From the NCBI GenBank assembly GCA_011523315.1, contig WTHE01000682.1:1-11485 (forward strand): a stretch of DNA of 11,485 bases, given 5' to 3'. Positions 1 to 7,245 of the stretch are shown here, in pieces; the stretch's first letter is position 1; the number at the start of each line of letters is the position of its first letter. The position numbers and the translations under genes were made by a program. This DNA is from Candidatus Binatota bacterium (GTDB taxonomy: Bacteria > Desulfobacterota > Binatia > Bin18). A model generated the notes under the pieces. That model saw only the letters and a program-made list of their open reading frames with translations, was not told the DNA's origin and did not search any database.

Positions 1-13
1 TGTCAGGACTCAT

Positions 14-622
14 TCAGGACAAGTCCAGAATATCCAGATGCAGCACAAAGCCCGGCAATACCGAGTCGCCACGAAGCGTGGGTGGATCGTCGCGCCGCTC
101 GACCGGCTGGCCGGGCCGGTAGATATACGCCCGTTTTTGTGACGGATCGAGCAGCCAGGCCAGGCGCGCGCCATTGTCGATATACTCCTGCATCTTGTCC
201 TGCAAGGCTGACAGCTGATCGCTCGGCGAGCGCAGCTCCAGCACAAAATCCGGGCACAGGGGAGCAAAGCCTCGTCTCTGTTCCGGGCTGAGGGTGTGCC
301 AGCTGTCTCGCCTGATCCAGGCGGCATCCGGCGAGCGGATGGCCCCGTTCGGCAGGCGAAAGCCGGTGGAAGAGTCAAACGACAGTCCGGTGCCATCTTT
401 CTTGGCCCAGGCCGTCAGCGTGTAGGCAATTTCGCTGTTCTGCCGGCCGGTTTCTGAGCCCGCTGGCGCCATGATGACCAGCTCCTTGTCGGCGGTCAGC
501 TCAAAGCGTAAATCCCGATTCTCCCGGCACAACTCGATGAATTGCTGCTCCGTCAGCCGCGTCGCCTCGACCTTGAGCCGAAACGGAACGCTCAAGACCG
601 TCTGTGCTGTTGCCTGTGGCAT
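14..622 (-). CDS. Uma2-family (DUF820) PD-(D/E)XK endonuclease-like protein
   Basis: The 202-residue protein matches the Uma2/DUF820 family, which has a restriction-endonuclease-like fold and is assumed to cleave DNA; its biological role is poorly known. The pattern visible is: an N-terminal LTEQQFIELC helix (about 23-32), an AxGxETGRQNSEI helix (about 53-65), RSPDAAW with the likely metal ligand D99, then CPDFVLELRSPSD (123-135) with D125 and E129, K143 in the helix KMQEY, and the strand AWLLDP (155-160) followed by YIYRPGQ. Length is normal for the family and all core elements are present, so the gene looks intact. The ATG at 622 has only a weak GGGG ribosome site upstream. It is divergent from the exporter gene with about 200 bp between them, and no partner gene is visible. 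Family assignment is secure; function in the cell is not. Confidence 0.88.
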   Translation of the reverse strand: MPQATAQTVLSVPFRLKVEATRLTEQQFIELCRENRDLRFELTADKELVIMAPAGSETGRQNSEIAYTLTAWAKKDGTGLSFDSSTGFRLPNGAIRSPDAAWIRRDSWHTLSPEQRRGFAPLCPDFVLELRSPSDQLSALQDKMQEYIDNGARLAWLLDPSQKRAYIYRPGQPVERRDDPPTLRGDSVLPGFVLHLDILDLS

Positions 623-750
623 CGCTGATCCCCGCTTATGCGCCGTCCACGCCGTCTCCGCCGAGCCTAGAGCCTGGCTGTGGGCTTTGCAAGGCGGCAG
701 CGGTCTCCGGCATGGTCGCTCCCGTGTTGCGAGCCAACCCTGCCCGGTGC

Positions 751-779
751 TTGACGCGGTCTGGTTTGGATGGGATGGT
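751..779 (+). promoter_or_regulatory. Candidate sigma-70 promoter of the exporter gene
   Basis: TTGACG (751-756) matches the -35 consensus at five of six bases. It is followed after 17 bp by GATGGT (774-779), a poor -10 with three matches. Transcription would start near 786, leaving a leader of about 37 nt before the ATG at 823 and its AGGAGG ribosome site at 808-813. The rest of the 623-822 intergenic region shows nothing I can call, including no clear promoter for the divergent Uma2 gene. Confidence 0.3.
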
Positions 780-822
780 CAGGGCCACGGGCTGACCGAC
801 ACCAGCCAGGAGGACGCATGCC

Positions 823-3249
823 ATGAGTGAAACAGAGCGGAACGCAGACCAGGCTTTTCTGTACTACCTCGGCGAACAGCTGATCGCGCGGCGCAAGGTC
901 GTCTTGGGCGGCGTTGCCGTGGCGACGTTGATCTTTGCCGCCTTTGCCCTCCAACTCGACCTGATCACCCGTTTTGACGAGCAGCTGCCGCAGGATCACG
1001 AGTTCATCGAGACCCATAACGAATACGCCAAAGAGGTTGGCGGAGCGAATACGCTCCAGATCATGCTGGAGGTCAAGGAGGGGACCATCTTCACCCGTGA
1101 GACGCTGAGCAAGGTCTTTGAGATGACCAAGCGGCTCGATACGATCTACGGCGTCAACCACGATCTGATTAACTCCCTGGCCCACCGGACCAATCGGCGC
1201 ATCCAGCTCAAGGGCGGCGGCCTGACCGAGATCGAGCCGATCATGGAGCGTGCCCCGCAGAACGAGAACGATGTGCGCCGGGTGCGGGAGATCGTCTACA
1301 CCACCCCGAACCTGTACGGGGTGCTGGTGTCGCTCGACGAAAAAGCCACCCTGCTGCAAGCCACGTTCATCGAGGGCCGGATCGATCATCGGCGCCTGTT
1401 TGACGAAATCATGGGCGCGGTGGTGGAGCCGTTCAGCGACGACAACACGACCATCCACGTTGCCGGCCACCCGGCGCTGTACGGCTGGGTGTACTACTAC
1501 GCCACGCAGGTGTACTGGATCTTTCTGGCCACCACCCTCCTGATGTGGATCTTTCTGTATCTGTATTTCCACGACATCCGGGGCGCCCTGCGGCCGACCA
1601 TCACCGGGGTCGTGTCGGCCATCTGGGGGCTGGGCTTCATCAAAATGATCGGCTTCAGCCTCGATCCGCTGACGCTGGTCATCCCGTTTTTCATTACCGC
1701 CCGGGCGGTCAGCCACTCGGTGCAGATGCACGAGCGCTATTACGAGGAATATCAGAAGGCCGACTGGCAGAAGGAACCGGCGATTGTGGCCGCCTTTGCC
1801 AAACTGTTCGTGCCGACCCTGTCGGGCATTCTGACCGATGCGCTGGGGGTGCTGGTCATCCTGTTCATCCCCATCGTCCTGCTCCAGAAACTGGCCATCA
1901 GCGCTGCGGTGTGGATCCTGGCCATCACGATCAGCGAGCTGTTGCTCAATCCGATCGTCTACCACTACCTGCGCGAACCCGACATGCGGATCGTCCTCAA
2001 ACGCAACGAGGGGGTGTTCAAGCGCAGCCTGAGCAGCCTGGCCGCAGGCCTGCTGTCGCCGGCCGGCAAGGTCCTGACCGTGGCCACCTGGCTGGGGCTG
2101 ATGGTCGGCAGCGTCTATTTCTGGCAAAACTTGGTCATCGGCGATCCCAGCGCGATCTCGCCCCTGCTGTACCGCGATTCTCCCTATAACACCGCCCATG
2201 CCCGCATTCAGGAAACCTTTGGCGGGGTGGAAAACCTGATGGTCATGGCCGAACGCACCCTGCCCCAGGACACGGGAGCATCTGAGGAAGGCCTGAGCGC
2301 ACGGGAAATCCTGGAGCGGCGCGACTCACAGCCGTCGCTGATGAACCCCGAGGTCTTACCCTGGATTGAGAGCTTCCAGCGCCACCTGGAGCGCGACCCG
2401 GCGGTCGGCGCGAGTTTTTCGTTTGTCGATATCCTGGGGGCGACGAACGGCACCGGCGATCCAAAGTGGAACGTCCTGCCCCGGACCCGGGCTCGGGTCC
2501 TTATGGCGATCTCGGGCTATTTCTTTGGCGTCTCGCACAGCGAGAGCGCGCGGGTCATCGACTATCAGTTCCGCCACGCGCCCGTCCATTTTTATCTGAC
2601 CGACCACAAGGGCGATACCGTGCGTCGGGTCATCCAGCGGGCGCGCGAGTATATTGCCGCCAACCCCCTGGAGACCGCTCGCTTCCGTCTGGCCGGCGGA
2701 CCGATCGGGGTGCTGGCTGCGGCCAACGAGGAGCTGCTCAAAAACCACATTCTGGTCAACATTCTCGGCTTTGGCACGATCTTTCTCATCCTGGTGGTGA
2801 CCTACCGGTCGCTGCTGGCGGGCGTGTACATGATTCTGCCGCTGCTGGTCGCCAACGCGATCATCAACGCCTATATGGGGGCGCGGGATATCGGCATCAA
2901 CATCCACACCCTGCCGGTCGTCACGGTCGGGGTCGGGTTTGGTATCGACTATGCCCTGTACATTGTCAGCCGGATTATCGAGGAACAAAAGCCCGGAGAA
3001 GGGCTGGACGCGGCCGTCCTGCGGACGCTGGTGACCTCGGGCAAGGCGGTCACCTTCACCGCCCTGACCATGGTGCTCGGGACCCTGTTCTGGACCATGT
3101 CGAGCCTGCGTTTCAGCGGTGAGATGGGCCTGCTGCTGGCGCTGTGGATGGGGGTGAGTTTTCTGGCCACGATGACCCTGCTGCCGGTGCTGATCACCCT
3201 GTTCAAGCCAGGCTTTATCACCAGGCGGTTGACCCAGACCGCCGCCTGA
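823..3249 (+). CDS. RND-superfamily exporter, MMPL/SSD type
   Basis: This 808-residue inner-membrane protein belongs to the RND superfamily branch that includes MMPL and sterol-sensing-domain-like exporters, which use the proton gradient to move hydrophobic molecules or lipids. The layout is the classic duplicated one. TM1 lies at about 25-46, followed by a first periplasmic domain at about 48-220. A first SSD-like bundle of five to six helices follows at about 226-375, including RPTITGVVSAIWGLGF and ITARAVSHSVQMHERY. Another TM lies near 416-435, then a second periplasmic domain and a second bundle at about 645-800 with GVGFGIDYALYIVSR near residue 707, the usual proton-relay region. The start is set by AGGAGG at 808-813, nine bases from the ATG. 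The substrate cannot be read from sequence. No periplasmic adaptor or outer-membrane partner is adjacent; a dynamin-like GTPase follows after 72 bp on the same strand. Confidence 0.9.
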   Translation: MSETERNADQAFLYYLGEQLIARRKVVLGGVAVATLIFAAFALQLDLITRFDEQLPQDHEFIETHNEYAKEVGGANTLQIMLEVKEGTIFTRETLSKVFEMTKRLDTIYGVNHDLINSLAHRTNRRIQLKGGGLTEIEPIMERAPQNENDVRRVREIVYTTPNLYGVLVSLDEKATLLQATFIEGRIDHRRLFDEIMGAVVEPFSDDNTTIHVAGHPALYGWVYYYATQVYWIFLATTLLMWIFLYLYFHDIRGALRPTITGVVSAIWGLGFIKMIGFSLDPLTLVIPFFITARAVSHSVQMHERYYEEYQKADWQKEPAIVAAFAKLFVPTLSGILTDALGVLVILFIPIVLLQKLAISAAVWILAITISELLLNPIVYHYLREPDMRIVLKRNEGVFKRSLSSLAAGLLSPAGKVLTVATWLGLMVGSVYFWQNLVIGDPSAISPLLYRDSPYNTAHARIQETFGGVENLMVMAERTLPQDTGASEEGLSAREILERRDSQPSLMNPEVLPWIESFQRHLERDPAVGASFSFVDILGATNGTGDPKWNVLPRTRARVLMAISGYFFGVSHSESARVIDYQFRHAPVHFYLTDHKGDTVRRVIQRAREYIAANPLETARFRLAGGPIGVLAAANEELLKNHILVNILGFGTIFLILVVTYRSLLAGVYMILPLLVANAIINAYMGARDIGINIHTLPVVTVGVGFGIDYALYIVSRIIEEQKPGEGLDAAVLRTLVTSGKAVTFTALTMVLGTLFWTMSSLRFSGEMGLLLALWMGVSFLATMTLLPVLITLFKPGFITRRLTQTAA

Positions 3250-3321
3250 GGCACCAGGCAGGCGACGCTCGGGGCAGGCGCATGCTCCGCTGCGCGGGCG
3301 TCTCAGCGGCAGGGGAAGCGC

Positions 3322-4785
3322 GTGGTATTCGGACGCAGAACCGTTGGCTCGGACCGCCTTGAGGCGGCTCTTGAGACACATATCCAGAACGAACTGGAGG
3401 AGGAGGGGCCGGTCTTTCTGGCCGTGGTGGCCGGCCTGCGCGAACTGGACAGGGTCGCCCGCCGGCTGGGATTTTTCTCGCCCACCGAGTCCTACACCCG
3501 CCACGTGCCGTGGTGGCCCATCATTGCGGTCCTGGGGACGTATTCGGCCGGTAAATCGACCTTCCTCAACGACTATCTCGACTACCCCTTACAGCTGACC
3601 GGTAACCAGGCTGTTGACGACAAGTTTACCGTCGTGTGTTACGGCCAGGACGCCCAGGTGCGGGCGCTGCCGGCCCTGGCGCTGGACGCCGACCCACGCT
3701 TCCCGTTTTACAAAATCAGCCGCGAGCTTGAGGCTTCGGCGCCGGGTGAGGGCGAACGCATGGACGCCTATCTCCAGCTCAAAACCTGTCCCAGCCAGGT
3801 GGTCCGGGGCCGCATTTTCATTGACAGCCCCGGCTTTGACGCGGACGAGCAACGCACCGCAGTGCTGCGTCTGACCGACCACATCGTCGCCCTGTCCGAC
3901 CTGGTGCTGGTTTTTTTTGACGCCCGTCACCCGGAGGCGGGCTCAATGCGGGATACGCTTGAGCATCTGGTCGAAAAGACGATCCGGCGGACGGATTCCA
4001 GCAAATTTCTGTATGTGCTGAACCATCTGGATGCGACCGCCCAGGACGATAATGCCGAGCAGGTGGTGGCCGCCTGGCAGCGCGGCCTGGCCCAAAAGGG
4101 CCTGACCGCCGGGCGTTTTTATCACATCTACAGCCGTTCGGCGGCGGCCCCGATTGCCGACCCCCAGGTTCGCGCCCGGTACGAGGCGCTACGCGAGCAC
4201 GACTACGGCGAACTCCAGGCCCGTATTCAGCAGGTGCGAACCGCCCAGGCCTACCGTGTGGTGGGGACCCTGGAGCGCTCGGCGAACGAGCTGGAGCGGC
4301 AGCTGGTTCCCCAATTGCGGGCCATGCTGCGCGGCTGGCGGGCGGGAGTCGTGTGGCGGGACGGGTTGCTGCTCGGAGGGGGGCTGGTCCTGCTCGGCCT
4401 GCTGGCCTGGTTCGGTCTCGGCGAGCTGCTCCTCGGGCTGGGGGGCTGGAGCCTGGGTGTGGCGGCTGTCCTGGCCGGCTACGGACACTGGCAGGTGCGC
4501 CGCCGGGTGCGCGAGCGAATCATCGCCGGCCTGGGTCGAGACCGGGCCGACCAGCAGGTGGACAATCTGGTCGGGGCCTTTCAGCGCAGCACGTGCTGGT
4601 ATCGGAGTATTTTTCAGACCGAGCCGGCGGCTTGGAACGCCCAGACCCGGGCAATCGTCGCCAGGGTCCGGGCCGAGGCCGACCGCTGCGTCCAACAGCT
4701 CAACGATATCTACACCAATCCGTCCGGGACGGCCGGCCGCCACACCGCGCCGTCCGCCGCGCCGTCGGAACAGTCCGGGAAATAG
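3322..4785 (+). CDS. Dynamin-like membrane-associated GTPase
   Basis: The 487-residue protein has a dynamin-type GTPase domain followed by helical and membrane segments. Visible motifs are the P-loop GTYSAGKST (72-80), a probable switch I threonine at T103 in KFTVV, switch II DSPGF (168-172) and the guanine-specificity motif NHLD (234-237). A helical region at about 285-340 leads into a hydrophobic hairpin at about 346-388 that should insert into the membrane. It is followed by a basic stretch and a C-terminal helical part at about 400-465, then a low-complexity tail. This resembles bacterial dynamin-like proteins, which remodel or tether membranes, although it is smaller than canonical ones. 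The start is GTG at 3322 with AGGGGA at 3311-3316. It follows the exporter by 72 bp on the same strand and may be cotranscribed. It ends 11 bp from the stop of a convergent gene. The precise subfamily and role are unknown. Confidence 0.82.
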   Translation: MVFGRRTVGSDRLEAALETHIQNELEEEGPVFLAVVAGLRELDRVARRLGFFSPTESYTRHVPWWPIIAVLGTYSAGKSTFLNDYLDYPLQLTGNQAVDDKFTVVCYGQDAQVRALPALALDADPRFPFYKISRELEASAPGEGERMDAYLQLKTCPSQVVRGRIFIDSPGFDADEQRTAVLRLTDHIVALSDLVLVFFDARHPEAGSMRDTLEHLVEKTIRRTDSSKFLYVLNHLDATAQDDNAEQVVAAWQRGLAQKGLTAGRFYHIYSRSAAAPIADPQVRARYEALREHDYGELQARIQQVRTAQAYRVVGTLERSANELERQLVPQLRAMLRGWRAGVVWRDGLLLGGGLVLLGLLAWFGLGELLLGLGGWSLGVAAVLAGYGHWQVRRRVRERIIAGLGRDRADQQVDNLVGAFQRSTCWYRSIFQTEPAAWNAQTRAIVARVRAEADRCVQQLNDIYTNPSGTAGRHTAPSAAPSEQSGK

Positions 4786-4796
4786 GCTGGCGCGGC

Positions 4797-5405
4797 TCAG
4801 TCCGACCGTCCCGACCTGCGTTTGTCCCGATGCCGGCCGCGTTCAAACACAGCCTGACAGCCCGAGGACAGGGCGGCCCAATTGTCGCTGAGACATTGCA
4901 GCGAGGCCTGTCCCGGTTCGGCCTCGGGGCACAGCTCGGCGAGATTGGCCCGACACGCGCCAAACCGTCTCCCGCGCCGGTGACCGGGGCGCCTTTCCTG
5001 GCGTAGCGCGGTCAGGGCCTGGCGTTGTTCCGGGGTGAGCAGAGCCCGAATCTGCAGCATCGCCCGCAGGCGGTTTTTGCGGACCTCGGTTCTCAGCGCG
5101 CCGAGCCGTTCGGCGTGCTGCATGACCGCGGCTTCATCCGGGCTGTCCTGCTCCAACAGCTCGCGCAGCTCGGTCCGCGCCTGCTTCAGGGAAGCGCGGG
5201 TTTCCCGGCCCCTGGTCCGCGCCTCCTCGACCAGGCTCTGGATGGCCTGCCGGGTGGTTTCGTCAATCCCGAGCCGCTCGGCGTGTTTTTCGATAAAACG
5301 CGCGGCCGGAGGACCGGCCTGCCGAGACCGTCCCGGTTGTTCGCCGCTGGCTCCAGAAACACTCAGCCCGAGCAGCAGTACGCACACACACACAATACGA
5401 CACAT
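4797..5405 (-). CDS. Periplasmic CpxP/Spy-like protein with C-terminal GLG1-type Cys-rich repeat
   Basis: The 202-residue protein has a signal peptide (about 1-21; hydrophobic VCVCVLLLGLSVSG then a small-residue cleavage region), so it should be periplasmic. Residues about 35-140 are highly charged and helical and contain LGIDETTRQAI (45-55) and ALLTPEQRQAL (121-131), the LTxxQ-like signature of the CpxP/Spy/ZraP/CnrX group of periplasmic stress and metal sensors. After a basic linker, residues 149-187 carry four cysteines (C151, C159, C171, C183; spacing 7, 11, 11) in the pattern of the GLG1-type cysteine-rich repeat. The start ATG at 5405 is chosen because a signal peptide begins there and GAGGAG lies at 5411-5416. 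The frame stays open further upstream, but that overlaps the preceding gene. It is the last gene of the ECF sigma operon, 16 bp after the anti-sigma gene, and probably acts as its periplasmic sensor or a target. The ligand is unknown. Confidence 0.78.
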   Translation of the reverse strand: MCRIVCVCVLLLGLSVSGASGEQPGRSRQAGPPAARFIEKHAERLGIDETTRQAIQSLVEEARTRGRETRASLKQARTELRELLEQDSPDEAAVMQHAERLGALRTEVRKNRLRAMLQIRALLTPEQRQALTALRQERRPGHRRGRRFGACRANLAELCPEAEPGQASLQCLSDNWAALSSGCQAVFERGRHRDKRRSGRSD

Positions 5406-5421
5406 GTTGTCTCCTCTCTCT

Positions 5422-5856
5422 TCAGCCTTCCAAAAAAATGCTTGCGATCGCCGCATAGTCGTCCGGCAGCTGCCCGTCCTCTTCGTCGTCGGCCGGCTGC
5501 AAGGCCAGCAGATACTCCCAGTCGTCGAGGAGGTCAGCTGCCGAATCTTCCGCAGACACGACAAGTGTCCGCGTTTGTGTGGCCGATACCCCCGGGCCGG
5601 GGCGAACCGACGGGTCGTCCCTTTCGAGTCCAAACCACCCGCCCAGGCCGAACACCAGTGCGGCGGCGAGCGCGGCCGTTGCCAGCCCGGGAGGGACCAG
5701 CGCCCGGCGCCGCTTTTCAAGCCGGGCGGCGAGTGCCGTGTCCCAGGCGGCCCGCTGGCCTGGGCTGAGCGGGGGCGGGGCATAGTGGGCGGCCAGGCGT
5801 TTGACGAACTCCGCATCGGCCCGCTCAGGCGGCCGGTGTCTGGACGCTGTACTCAT
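5422..5856 (-). CDS. Putative single-pass anti-sigma factor
   Basis: The 144-residue protein has a cytoplasmic N-terminus (1-52, basic, with FVKRLAAHYAPPPLSPGQR), one membrane helix at about 54-77 and an acidic periplasmic tail (78-144) ending in LPDDYAAIASIFLEG. The size and topology fit small membrane anti-sigma factors such as CnrY. It lacks the HxxxCxxC zinc motif of ZAS-type anti-sigma factors and has no cysteine at all. Position is the main evidence: its ATG (5856-5854) overlaps the TGA of the sigma gene in an ATGA arrangement, with GGAG at 5865-5868, so translation should be coupled. The frame is open upstream of this ATG, but that stretch lies inside the sigma gene. The anti-sigma role is inferred from context and topology, not from a recognised domain. 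Confidence 0.72.
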   Translation of the reverse strand: MSTASRHRPPERADAEFVKRLAAHYAPPPLSPGQRAAWDTALAARLEKRRRALVPPGLATAALAAALVFGLGGWFGLERDDPSVRPGPGVSATQTRTLVVSAEDSAADLLDDWEYLLALQPADDEEDGQLPDDYAAIASIFLEG

Positions 5857-6467
5857 CGGTCGTGCTCCGTGGTCGGTCCAGCCCCCAAGGGGCTGAGGTC
5901 GGCCAGTTCGGTCCGCAAATGGCCGAGGGCGCGGTGCAGATGGCTTTTGACCGTCCCGCTCGGCTTGCCCATCAGCTCGGCACATTCACGAACGGTGAAT
6001 CCCTCCAGGTGGACCAGGACAAACGCCTCGCGCTGACTGCGGCTCAGACGGCCCAGCGCTTCGGCTATACGTCGTCTGACAAAAGGATCGGTGTCCTCCG
6101 CAGCCGTCCCGCTCGGCTGTGGGACGTGTTCGGAGCCGGGCGGATTCCACACCTGCTGCCAGCGGTCGCGTACCGCACGCCAGCGACGGTAGGTCTGAGC
6201 CTGGCGGACCAGGATGCGATAAAACCAGGTCTCGAGGCGGGCCTGGTGCCGAAACGTGCCGAGCCGCTGATAGGCTTTGACAAAGGCGTCCTGGGTGATG
6301 TCCTCGGCCGCCCCGTCGTCGCCACCGACCAGCCGCCAGGCCAGGCGTCTGGCGCGTTCCCGATGGGAGCTGACCAGTAGCCCGAAGCGGTGTTCCAGCT
6401 CCAGCTGCCCGGCGTCTGGCCGCTCGACCCGAGCCTCGACGGTTTCCACTCCCCCGGCTGCGTGCAT
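5853..6467 (-). CDS. ECF-family RNA polymerase sigma factor
   Basis: The 204-residue protein is a sigma-70 factor of the extracytoplasmic-function type with only regions 2 and 4. Region 2 spans about 28-97 and includes the core-binding and -10-recognition stretch DITQDAFVKAYQRLG (56-70) and TFRHQARLETWFYRILVRQA. Region 4 spans about 130-188 with LSRSQREAFVLVHLEGFTVR and the helix-turn-helix ECAELMGKPSGTVKSHLHRA, which reads the -35 element. I use the ATG at 6467, which has AGGGG ten bases upstream (6478-6482). A GTG at 6491 is in frame but has no ribosome site. It heads an operon with a putative anti-sigma factor and a periplasmic CpxP-like protein, which implies release on an envelope or metal signal. 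The exact ECF group cannot be given without a search. Confidence 0.93.
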   Translation of the reverse strand: MHAAGGVETVEARVERPDAGQLELEHRFGLLVSSHRERARRLAWRLVGGDDGAAEDITQDAFVKAYQRLGTFRHQARLETWFYRILVRQAQTYRRWRAVRDRWQQVWNPPGSEHVPQPSGTAAEDTDPFVRRRIAEALGRLSRSQREAFVLVHLEGFTVRECAELMGKPSGTVKSHLHRALGHLRTELADLSPLGAGPTTEHDR

Positions 6468-6472
6468 ACTCT

Positions 6473-6502
6473 TTAGACCCCTGAGACACACGTTTGGGTT
6501 AC
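6473..6502 (-). promoter_or_regulatory. Candidate ECF-type autoregulatory promoter
   Basis: Reading the minus strand, GTAACC (6502-6497) and GTCTAA (6478-6473) are separated by 18 bp, similar to the AAC-containing -35 and GTCTA-like -10 elements used by many ECF sigma factors. It would allow the sigma gene to drive its own operon. The fit is imperfect: initiation about 7 bp after the -10 would fall at the ATG (6467), giving a leaderless message and bypassing the AGGGG site. This is pattern matching only. Confidence 0.22.
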
Positions 6503-6534
6503 ACGGCCAGCGGCCAAGGCCGGAGCGGTCGGTG

Positions 6535-7242
6535 TCAGGCGGACGGATCGGAACGGGGGGCGGGCTGGAGTTGCTGCTGGAGGGAACTCAGGGTTTTTTC
6601 GACCCGCTCCAGACCGGACAACAGCTCGTGCTGTGGGTCGCCGCGCAGATAGCCGTGCTCAACGAGGTCAATAAAGATCCGCGCCACCTCATCCGCAGCC
6701 AGCGGACCGTCGGGCTGGTACCACTGGTACAACCAGTTACACATGCCCAGGATGGCAAACGACAGCAGCTTGACCGGCAGGCGGGCAAACTGGCCGGACT
6801 CCACGCCCTGGCGAATCACCCCCTCGATCAGCCCGTCGTAGACCCGTCGCTCGGCCCGCGAGCGCTCGGCCATCTCGGGCGGCAGATTGCCCTCTTCGCT
6901 GAAGTAGACGATCAGAAAGTTGTGGTGATCGGCCATCAGACGGACTTGATGGCGGATGATCTGGCGCAGTTTTTCGGCCGGTGGAATGTCTTGCTCGCAG
7001 ATGTGGCGCAGGCCGCGTTGAAAAATGGCGATGGAGCGCTCAAAGACCCGAATCAGCAGTTCTTCTTTGCTCGGACAGTAGCGGTACAGGGTCACCCGAG
7101 AGATATCGAGCCGCTCGGCGACCATCTCCAGGGTGGTGGCACGGTAGCCGTGTTCGCCAAAGCAGGCGGCCGCAGCCTGGAGGATGGATTCCTCCCGCAG
7201 GGCGTGTTTGCCGCTCTTGGCGGGCGCTTTTTTCACAGCCAT
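6535..7242 (-). CDS. TetR/AcrR-family transcriptional regulator
   Basis: The 235-residue protein has the TetR N-terminal DNA-binding domain. After a Lys-rich leader (1-15) come REESILQAAAACFGEHGYRA (16-35) and the helix-turn-helix TTLEMVAERLDISRVTLYRY (about 36-55), then CPSKEELLIRVFE. The C-terminal helical ligand-binding and dimerisation domain runs from about 70 to 205, ending in a coiled-coil-like tail. The length is slightly above the usual 190-220. It starts 3 bp after the stop codon of the selenoprotein gene with a weak AGGG at 7250-7253, so it is the third gene of that operon and is probably translationally coupled to it. The likely role is local repression of this operon in response to a small ligand; the ligand is unknown. 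Confidence 0.93.
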   Translation of the reverse strand: MAVKKAPAKSGKHALREESILQAAAACFGEHGYRATTLEMVAERLDISRVTLYRYCPSKEELLIRVFERSIAIFQRGLRHICEQDIPPAEKLRQIIRHQVRLMADHHNFLIVYFSEEGNLPPEMAERSRAERRVYDGLIEGVIRQGVESGQFARLPVKLLSFAILGMCNWLYQWYQPDGPLAADEVARIFIDLVEHGYLRGDPQHELLSGLERVEKTLSSLQQQLQPAPRSDPSA

Positions 7243-7245
7243 GGC

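Noticed and set aside
636..824. Small minus-strand frame of 62 codons in the exporter-Uma2 gap
   Set aside because: No ribosome site, no recognisable features, and it would cover the exporter promoter and ribosome site.
818..826. ATG-CCA-TGA mini-frame overlapping the exporter start
   Set aside because: It is only 4 bp from AGGAGG, two codons long, and probably chance; the ATG at 823 has proper spacing.
667..2199. Long open frame of 510 codons on the minus strand
   Set aside because: It is antisense to the exporter gene, its His/Asp/Gln/Gly-rich composition is typical of a shadow frame in GC-rich DNA, and it shows no domain.
2356..3504. Long open frame of 382 codons on the minus strand
   Set aside because: Antisense shadow of the exporter and the start of the GTPase gene; no domain and biased composition.
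4797..5816. A longer 339-residue reading of the CpxP-like gene
   Set aside because: The extension lies in the wrong frame within the anti-sigma gene, and the ATG at 5405 has a signal peptide and a GAGGAG site.
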